Assembly: GCF_000151315.2 (NCBI RefSeq)
Contig: NW_011887292.1
Coordinates: 1,450,735 to 1,462,671 of the forward strand
DNA length: 11,937 bases
Origin: Capsaspora owczarzaki ATCC 30864
Lineage: Eukaryota > Opisthokonta > Filasterea
Direction: 5' to 3'
Part shown: piece after piece, positions 1 through 7,300 of the stretch
Layout: every line of letters begins with the position of its first letter
Numbering within the stretch: the first letter of the stretch is position 1
Notes under the pieces: model-generated
What the model was told of the DNA's origin: nothing
The model's database searches: none
Seen by the model: the letters and a program-made list of their open reading frames with translations, nothing else
Position numbers and translations under genes: made by a program

Positions 1-36
1 CTTACATGACAACTTTTTTTTTTTTCGTTTGGTCAG

Positions 37-257
37 ACCCTTCCCTCATGTCCGCTGGCGAGATTCAATTGCGCAATATGCAGCACTCTGTTGCCGTTCA
101 TAGTCCCGCAGGTATTGTTTTGTGTGTTAGATTTTTTGTTTTTTTTTTGAGGGGGGAGAATCACGATGGCAAGATCGAGTCGTTCATGCTCGAACCCAAA
201 ACTCACACTTCAACTTCTGTGGCATGTAGCGGACTTCCTGGCATCGAGGTCATTTAG
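37..257 (+). CDS. possible 3' exons of an unidentified plus-strand gene (5' part outside window)
   Basis: Tentative. A T12 run at 14-25 followed by GGTCAG (ending at 36) looks like an intron 3' end. A candidate exon at 37-111 ends CAG before GTATTG, and a short T-rich stretch (112-158) ends in GGAG before a second exon that reads to TAG at 255-257. With this splicing (phase 0) the peptide includes a Cys-x-x-Cys pair (NCAICS) and ends GLPGIEVI. The alternative acceptor at 150-151 shortens the intron to 40 nt; from the same phase it gives a shorter tail, and from a different phase a longer open frame to about 366. T-runs in introns on the sense strand are also seen in the AP-3 gene further right, which is the main reason to think this is plus-strand gene material. 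No family recognised; the reading frame is not settled. Confidence 0.28.
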
Positions 258-489
258 GGGCCTGGAGCAACAGCTGGGTGAAACTCAAGTGGTTGCTGCA
301 GTCGAGGGCCGACGAGGGATTGCCAGCGGCTATACAGATGAACAACCTGCACGACATGACAGTTGATTTGTTTGTTTACTTTGTAATACACTACTATACT
401 GACAAAATTGGCTGGAGTACAATGTTCCACGATGCAACAGCGAGTATTTACATGATCGAGTGAAATAGTCGACCATTCACGCGAGTGTG
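258..489. other. convergent intergenic region
   Basis: This 232 bp stretch lies between the possible plus-strand stop at 257 and the minus-strand stop at 490. It would hold the 3' UTRs of two convergent genes. I see no canonical AATAAA on either strand and no convincing coding frame. The open frames here are short and their peptides look random. Confidence 0.5.
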
Positions 490-1448
490 TCAATCAAACT
501 GGGGCGTACTCATGACTGTCTTGAATCTTTCGACCTGCTGCGGAGAGAGAAGGTTTTTCATCGCAGTGACGAGCGCCTCAAAGTCAGCTTCAAAGATATC
601 TTCTGGTTGTTGTTGTTGTTCTTGTGGCGGTGATGGTGATCGATCATTTTCTTGCTTGAGCGATTCCGACTGCATGCTCGCATTGGAATCCGCCGGAAGC
701 GGGACCATAAAATACGTGCCCGGGGCAAACCGGTTGTACAGGTGTGAACGAATGGCGCGTACAACGTCATGATAGTTGTCTTCCTTTTTGATGCTTTCAA
801 ACCATGCGGCCATCGGGTGATACACTTGCTCGATTGTGGCGTGGTCCAAGGCACTTGACAGGCCGGGAGCAATCTGGGCTGAAGCCTCGAGTTCCAGGCT
901 TTGAAAAAAGTGGCCGAGAACGTGCGGATAGGCTTGAAACAAGTTGGAGACTTCGAGAATCAGCGCCTCTTTGTTTATTCTGCAAGAGGATCGGATAGAA
1001 TACGAGCAGAAGTGAGTCAAAGAAGAATTTGCTCTATCAATTGATAAAGCAAAGTGGCAACGGCGAAATCCCTCTTTCCTCGAAAACGATCTGCAAGCTC
1101 TCGCAAATAATACCAGACACGGCGAGGACTTACATTGCGCGCTTGTACTCGTCCATCAAGGCGAGGAACCGAAGGTAAATGTTGGACCGCGACGCAAAGT
1201 ACACGCGTACAAACTCGACAAAGCGCTGCATGTTTTCCTCGGGTGCGGCTGCGATCCCCTGAGATTCAACGTGACCGCGCTGACTCTGTTGCAGGCTGTT
1301 CATCACGCTTTCTTAGTGAGCACCTTGAACATTGCATAGTTAACCATCTGCAACGACCCACCTGGGCTCAGGCACCGTGGTGTCCATTTTGGATTCTTCA
1401 GCAGAAGACTCTTCTGCTTCGGCGGTCGAAGAATGACTCTTATGCATG
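490..1448 (-). other. PAH-domain (Sin3-like) portion, possibly a separate small gene
   Basis: Exons 1448-1362, 1307-1134 and 979-490. If it is a separate gene starting at ATG 1447 it encodes 249 residues; starting at ATG 1303 it encodes 219. An in-frame TAA sits 9 nt upstream of ATG 1303, so 1303 is the first Met of that exon unless the upstream splice is used. The intron 980-1133 (GTAAGT donor, TCTTGCAG acceptor) is well supported because it joins the two halves of one PAH domain: helices 1-2 before it (RFVEF, IYLRFLALMDEYKRA) and helices 3-4 after it (EVSNLFQAYPHVLGHFF). A second region (YHPMAAWFESIKKEDNYHD) faintly resembles the first half of another PAH. The C-terminus has SPSPPQEQQQQ and ends TPQFD before TAA. 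Confidence 0.72.
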
Positions 1449-3945
1449 CTGCAGCTAGCTTGTCAGCTCATGTGTTGTACACAATGCTACATCTGAACGA
1501 AATGCCTTTCTCTTACCCAAACGATCCAGTCGTCGTGCCATTCACTTGATCATGAGACTCGAGCTGGCTTTGAATCCTTGTTTCGCGTGATGTGAGCATA
1601 ACCATCGTTGAACTTCAGACGATACCGGCGAGCGGCACGTTTCATTCAGCTAGTTTGAGCAAAAAAACTTACGAAAGCTGACAATTTGCCTTGCAGGCTG
1701 CCTTCAAGGCCGTGACACCGGAATGAGAAATGGAATTGCCGTCCAGACTGTGGGTGTTCATTGGATATGATGAGATAAACGGCATGGAACTGCCCTTTCC
1801 CCGATCTCAAGTCACATACAGGAGCTGAATCAGCGTCGTGTTCACTTTGAGTGCTTCTGCAATCGCATGTGCTCCAACATCGCCAATTTGATTCATATGC
1901 AAGCTGCCCGTCTAACAGTGAGCGCTCTAAACGGCATTTGCTGGATTGACCACTCATATAGTACAGTCAAAGTGATCTGCCTTACTCGAGCTGAGCGAGC
2001 GTCTTGTTCTCTTTGAGTGCTTCAGCAATCGCCTGCGCTCCAGCATCGCCAATCTGATTGACCTGCAGACTGTCCGTTCCTCTCTCAGTGAGCATTCTTC
2101 ATGCTCTTCTGGATCACCCACTCACAAGCAACAGTTCAAAGTGAGATGCCTTACAAGAGCATAGTCAGCGTCGTATTGACTTTGAGTGCCTCAGCAATTG
2201 CCAGTGCTTCGGCAATACCAATCTGATTCCCACTCAATCTGGCTTCATTTCGTCAACATGTGCACGATCACATTTCCAACAAATCCGGCATTTGCTTACA
2301 CGACCGCCCCATTCCCGTTCTTGACGTGGTCATACAACCCGAGCTGCCTCGGAGTCATACTCTGTTGTAAAACGTCCTCCCTACAAGAGTTCAAATGTCA
2401 CAGAGCACAACCGTTTAACTCTAAAATCCAGGCAAACGGCATGCTTCATCCTGTCAGTGGTTAATAAACAGAGTTCTTACAAATGTAGCCATCTTTTCTT
2501 GCAGACTGCCTTCAAGATCAGGACACCGGATAGAGAAAAGCGATTGCCGTCCAGACTGTGGGTTTTGAGGTGTCCATTGAATATTATGAGATAAACGGCT
2601 TGATGATGCCTTTTTCCCCGATCTCAAAGTCAACATACCCAATCATAGAAAGCGTGGTGTTCACGTTGAGCGCCTCAGCAATCGCTTGCGCACCAGCATC
2701 GCCAATCTGATTCCGGTTCAGACTGTCCATACCATCAGTGAGCCATGCTGAAATCTTCGCTCACGAGCGGCAGTCAGCGTGAGGGATGCCTTACTGGAGC
2801 TTCTTCAACGTCGTGTTCACTTTGAGTACTTCAGCAATCGCCCATGCACCATCATCGCCAATCCGATTTTCACTCAAACTGTTCATCTCTCCATCAATGA
2901 GCCACTAATACCCTCAGCTTGATCACCCCACGAGCAGGCGTAAATCAAAGTGAGATGCCTTACCTGAGCAGAGTCAGCGTCTTGTTCTCTTTGAGTGCCT
3001 CAGCAATCGCCTGCGCTCCGGCATCGCCAATCTGATTCCAGTCCAGACTGTTTATCCCCTCCATCAGTGAGCACTTTTCTGAATCACCCACTCACATGCA
3101 CCAACAAGAGATGCCTTACTAGAGCGTAGTCAGCGTCTTGTTCACTGTGAGTGCCTCAGCAATCGCTTGCGCTCCAGCATCGCCAATCTGATTCCGGTCC
3201 AGACTGCCCATTCCATCAGTGAGCCATGCTGAAATCTTCACTCACTAGAGTCAGTCAACGTGAGGGATGCCTTACTAGAGCGCAGTCAGCGTCTTGTTCA
3301 CTTTGAGTACTTCAGCAATCGCCTGCGCTCCGGCATCGCCCATCCGATTTTCAAAACTGTTCATCCCTCCATCAGTGAGCCACTCCGAATACCCTCTTGA
3401 AGGCACCCACTCAAATGCAGCGAAAGTCAGATGCCTTACTAGATCGTAGTCACTGTCTTGTTCTCTTTGAGTGTTTCAGCAATCGCCTGCGCTTCGGCAT
3501 CGCCAATCCAGCTCGCACTGCCCATCCATTTCGTCAGTACACACGCACGATCACACTGTTCCAATATTTTGGGCGTTTGCTTACCTGAGCTCTCCACTCG
3601 TATTCTTGATTTTGTCGTGCAGCTTGCGCAGTCTCTCGGCCAACTGGCTATTGTCCACCAGCATGCTTTCAACGTCTCTGATGTGATTTTAAAAGTCAGT
3701 TCATTTGCTTTCCTGTTCCCTGCGTCATATCCTCAGTTCAAAGACAAACAACCCTCCCCCCGCCGGCATCCCAACCAGCATTCACTCTTCACACGCAAGA
3801 GACTGCAGCATCAAGCGAGAGGAGCAGCGGAGGGTTCAACGAGAAAGACAAGCGTCATTGTACCGCTCAAGGAACCGTTCTGACTGCTCAGAAAGTGAAA
3901 GACTTTGACATACAATAAAAGCAGACTGAACAGCTCGTTTTGCAT
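490..3945 (-). CDS. LRR-PAH protein: RI-type leucine-rich repeats joined to a Sin3-like PAH domain, 18 exons
   Basis: Proposed exons (minus strand, 5' to 3'): 3945-3914, 3677-3585, 3517-3440, 3356-3276, 3203-3120, 3047-2964, 2878-2795, 2722-2639, 2555-2481, 2380-2300, 2238-2155, 2069-1986, 1903-1820, 1747-1673, 1576-1517, 1448-1362, 1307-1134, 979-490, giving 1914 nt (637 residues). All 17 introns are phase 2; most donors are GTAAGN. Residues 12-41 look coiled-coil-like. Ten exons each encode one LRR with the pattern L-x-x-N-Q-I-G-D-A-G-A-Q-A-I-A-E-A-L. Residues about 441-505 match the PAH fold pattern (F..FV, Y..FL.LM.EYK, V..LFQ.YP..L..F). A Gln-rich stretch (QEQQQQ) and an acidic tail follow. 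LRRs and PAH domains both bind proteins; Sin3 PAH domains bind transcription factors. The LRR exons are secure. Exon 1, the intron at 1308-1361 (GTGGGT donor, AAAG acceptor) and the join to the PAH part are inferred. The alternative is two genes, the second starting at ATG 1447 or 1303. Confidence 0.6.
1673..3517 (-). repeat. array of leucine-rich-repeat exons, one repeat per exon
   Basis: Ten exons of 75-84 nt encode one LRR each, separated by introns of 61-85 nt except for the linker interruption at 2239-2480. Most are exactly 84 nt (28 residues), the length of the ribonuclease-inhibitor LRR class. Two shortened copies lack residues before the conserved GD: 3440-3517 (78 nt) and 3276-3356 (81 nt). 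Two 75 nt copies (2481-2555, 1673-1747) belong to a different subtype with LDGNSISHSGVTAL-like sequence. Introns are also conserved: 3204-3275 and 2723-2794 match at 65 of 72 positions by eye, and 2556-2638 closely resembles 1748-1819. The duplications therefore copied exon and intron together and look fairly recent. Confidence 0.9.
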
Positions 3946-4372
3946 TAAAAAAGCTCAATTGAAAAGGTTTGCATGGTTCATCCGATACAGCTAGTGGAAC
4001 ATAGCTGATCGAACACTTTCTGAGTCAGTTGAATGCTCCGAAATACAGTACAGTACCATCCATTTTACTGTATCACGCCTTCTTGAATTACTGTATGTCT
4101 CATCCAACAATCTGAATGACAAAACACTACTGTACGGGGTCTGAGCGATACCAGGGAGCCTTTATTGCCTCTATTGCTCTGTCAAGATGGAGGATTTTAG
4201 AGTTTCTTCGGCTAGCATTCGACTTCAGCAGCTCAAACCCCCAACCCCTCAGTTCACTTGTACTGCACAATACTGCATCGCTCGTAAAGCACCAACCTTT
4301 CCCCCCTAACCCTTCCCTCAAGTTCTCAGACAAGGCAGTCTTTCTTCTTTCAATCTGCGCTCTGCTTCCACA
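3946..4372. promoter_or_regulatory. bidirectional promoter region between the LRR-PAH gene and the AP-3 delta gene
   Basis: This 427 bp interval separates two divergent ATGs (3945 minus, 4373 plus), so it should carry both promoters and 5' UTRs. The side next to AP-3 delta (about 4296-4372) is pyrimidine-rich, as is common for leaders of housekeeping genes. It contains a TGAGTCA (4021-4027), the consensus of bZIP/AP-1-type factors, and the TACTGTA cluster listed separately. I see no convincing TATA box and no credible coding exon, although short open frames exist. Confidence 0.6.
4044..4134. promoter_or_regulatory. cluster of five TACTGTA/TACAGTA 7-mers
   Basis: The 7-mer TACTGTA or its reverse complement TACAGTA occurs at 4044-4050, 4049-4055 (overlapping), 4066-4072, 4089-4095 and 4128-4134. 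Two copies are extended to TTACTGTAT. About 0.01 copies would be expected by chance in a span this short, so this is probably a binding site for a sequence-specific factor. The factor is unknown to me. Confidence 0.5.
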
Positions 4373-7300
4373 ATGTTTGAAAAGTCTCTGAACGACCTGA
4401 TCCGCGGCATCCGCAACAACAAGAACAATGAGGCCAAGTTTGTTGCAACTTGCCTTGCCGAGATCAAGGTCGAGCTCAAGCAGGACAACATTGCCGTCAA
4501 AGCCACAGCCGTCGCCAAGCTGAGCTATGTAAAGTCATTGAAAAGTCATATTATTTTTTTTATTTTTATGAGAACGCCATTTTCGCCTTTTTTTTTTGAG
4601 TCAGCACAACGAAATCAGCAAATCCCAGGCTACTATCAACCAACCACACACACGCTTCCCCCCCCCCCACTGTGTCGGTCTGGCAGTGACAGCGGGAATG
4701 CAGCTGGCGAGGGCCAAGCTAACTCATATGACTTTTTTTTTTTTTTTTTTTTTGATGTTTGATGCCGCGATGGTCTTTTGATGCTGAACGAGAGGGGTCA
4801 GGGGGTTGGCGGCGGTCACGTTGAGGTCTCAAACGAGCTAAAGTAAGAACAGAGGGGCCAGCGCATGTGCATGGGCGAGCTGCACAGCCATCGCATCAAA
4901 CGAGCGGCACGAGAGAATGCCGTGGCAGTGAGTGGCGAGATCTCAAATTGCCGCTTCACTCTCAACGGCCCCTGCAGCTCGCCATGGCCCATGCACTGCG
5001 ATTGCGAATTGCTGTCCTCTCGTTGTCGGGACACGTCAAACCACATTGCTCAACGCGATGGCAATCCAACGCGTCAACAACATCCAAACGAAACGTTTTT
5101 TTTTTTTTTTTTTTTTTTTTGGTGAAAGTTGCTGACCTGCGTCTCGCTCCTCTTCAGTCATTCTGATGTCCTCTGTACTGACCCCTTGCTTGCTTGGAAT
5201 AATGCTCTGCTTGCATCGATCAAACAACAAAAAAACTTGACAGCTGCAAATGCTCGGCTTTGATGTCAGCTGGGCTGCATTCAACATTATCGAGGTCATG
5301 AGCTGCTCGCGTTTCACGCTCAAGCGCATTGGCTACTTGGCTGCATCACAAATCTTCCGTGAAACCACCGACGTCCTCATGCTGACCACCAACATGATCA
5401 AGAAGGTACATGTCTGCACTCCCACCCGACCTTTTTTTTTTTTTTTTTTTTCAAAAACATGTTTGTTTTGAACGATTATCTGCTCACCCCGCTCTCTCAA
5501 TCACTCGCCACTGCGCGCCCCGTGCACAGGATCTTGCCAGCCAAAATCCCTTCGAATCAGGCATGGCGATGAACGGCCTCAGCAACTTCATCACCTTGGA
5601 TCTCGCCCGCGATTTGGCAAACGACATTGTCTCCATGGTCAACTCATCTCGCCCGTACGTGCGCAAGAAGGCTGTTCTCGTCATGTACAAGGTGTTCTTG
5701 AAGTTCCCCGAGGCCCTGCGCCCGTCCTTCCCTCGGCTGAAGGAGAAGCTCGAAGATCCCGATCAGTCGGTGCAGTCGGCAGCAGTCAACGTTATTTGCG
5801 AGCTTGCCCGCAAAAACCCAAAGAACTATCTGCCGCTCGCGCCGCTCTTCTTCAAAATCCTGACAGAGTCCAGCAACAACTGGATGCTCATCAAGATTGT
5901 CAAGTTGCTCGGCTCGCTCACACCGCTCGAGCCACGCTTGGCCAAAAAGCTGGTTGAACCCCTCACCACCATCATCAACTCCACCCCTGCCATGTCGCTC
6001 TTGTACGAGTGCATTGCTACCGTCATCAGCGGCATGACCCAGCACGAGGCGATTGTCCAACTTTGCGTTGGCAAGCTGCGCCTGTTCGTCGAGGACAACG
6101 ACCAGAATCTCAAGTACCTCGGCCTGCTCGCCCTCGGCTCCATCCTGAAGACGCATCCCAAGCCTGTTGCCCAGCACCGCGACCTGGTGCTCAAGTGTCT
6201 CGACGACAAGGATGAATCCATTCGCCTGCGCGCCCTTGATCTGCTTGTCGGCATGGCGACCCGCAAGACGCTTGTGGACGTTGTCAAGCGCCTGCTTTCA
6301 CACATGGGCGCCATCGAGCTTGCTCCCTACCGTGACGAAGTCATCTCGCGTATTGTTCAGATGTGCAGCCAAAACAGCTACCAGCTCGTCACTGACTTTG
6401 AGTGGTACGTTTCGATTCTGGTCGAGCTGACTCGCGTGCAAGGCACTCGCCACGGTGCCTTGATTGCCAGCCAGCTGATGGACGTGGCCATTCGCGTGCG
6501 CGTCGTTCGACCCTTCGCTGTCAAGCACATGGCCGCACTGGTGACGGACTCGCACCTGATCACCGGTTCACACGAAAAGAACGGCGTTTGCGAAGTTCTG
6601 CATGCCGCTGCCTGGCTTTGCGGCGAGTACGCAGACCTGTTGCTCACCCCGCTCGAGACTGTCACCGCCATGACCCAACAGCGCGTTTCCACTCTCCCCG
6701 GCCACATTCTGTCCGTGTACATTCAGTCCTGCGTCAAGATCTACGCTGCTCTTGCCGGCCGAGCTGTCGGCTACGAGCGCCCCGTTGATCAAGGTGAGGA
6801 GGAAGAGGAGGAAGAAGACGACGACTCGGTCGCTCCCAAGCTGGAGCCGGAGGAAGCTTCCGTCCTCGTTCCCAAGCTCGGCCAGGTTCTGCTTGCTCGT
6901 CTCCCGCTGTTTGTCCAACATGGCGATTTGGAGGTGCAAGAGCGCAGCTGCTCCACCCTGGCGCTCGTGCGTCAGGTCAGCGCTCAGCTCTATCCTGGCG
7001 GCTCCAAGCCTGCCGCTGCTGCCAAGCCCAGCAATGGCGTTAATCTTCTCGGCGACCTCGACCAAGATGCCCCCGCCGAGGAGGAGGAGGAGGTCTCTGA
7101 GGACGAAGTTGAGTCAGAGATCAACAAGCCGATTGCCCTCGAGTTGGCGCGTCTGTTTGAGGGCGAATTCAACCCTGTCGCATCCAAGGCCCAACGCAAA
7201 GTCCCAGTTCCCGAAGGTCTGGACTTGAACGCTTGGATTAACACCCCGCCTGCACCGGTAGAGTCGGATGATGAGCACGATCAGGATGACTTTGCTCTTG

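Noticed and set aside
600-625. TTG/TTC-type short tandem repeat (microsatellite)
   Set aside because: On the minus strand this encodes the Gln run in the PAH protein tail, so it is explained as coding simple sequence.
2186-2464. 92-codon plus-strand open frame within the LRR region
   Set aside because: It overlaps LRR and linker exons of the minus strand and has no recognisable pattern.
1669-2555. Three separate tandem LRR genes, ending at TAA 2479-2477 and TAA 1671-1669, with new ATGs at 2449 and about 1636
   Set aside because: The stops are simply GTAAG donors read in phase 2, the gap between stop 2477 and ATG 2449 is only 27 nt, the frame from ATG 2449 stops after 20 codons, and continuous phase-2 splicing (introns 2381-2480 and 1577-1672) works. 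Cannot be fully excluded without transcript data.
3458-3883. 141-codon plus-strand open frame near the start of the LRR gene
   Set aside because: It runs antisense to the first LRR exon and the coiled-coil exon and across the 236 nt first intron. The peptide shows no domain features.
4127-4391. Short open frames on both strands in the intergenic promoter region
   Set aside because: They are under 95 codons, overlap each other antisense, have no splice support, and lie between two divergent gene starts.
5410-5529. ATG at 5410 as the start of the AP-3 delta protein
   Set aside because: The first 40 codons lie in intron 2 and encode a Phe run. Two upstream exons supply the conserved N-terminus and join in phase.
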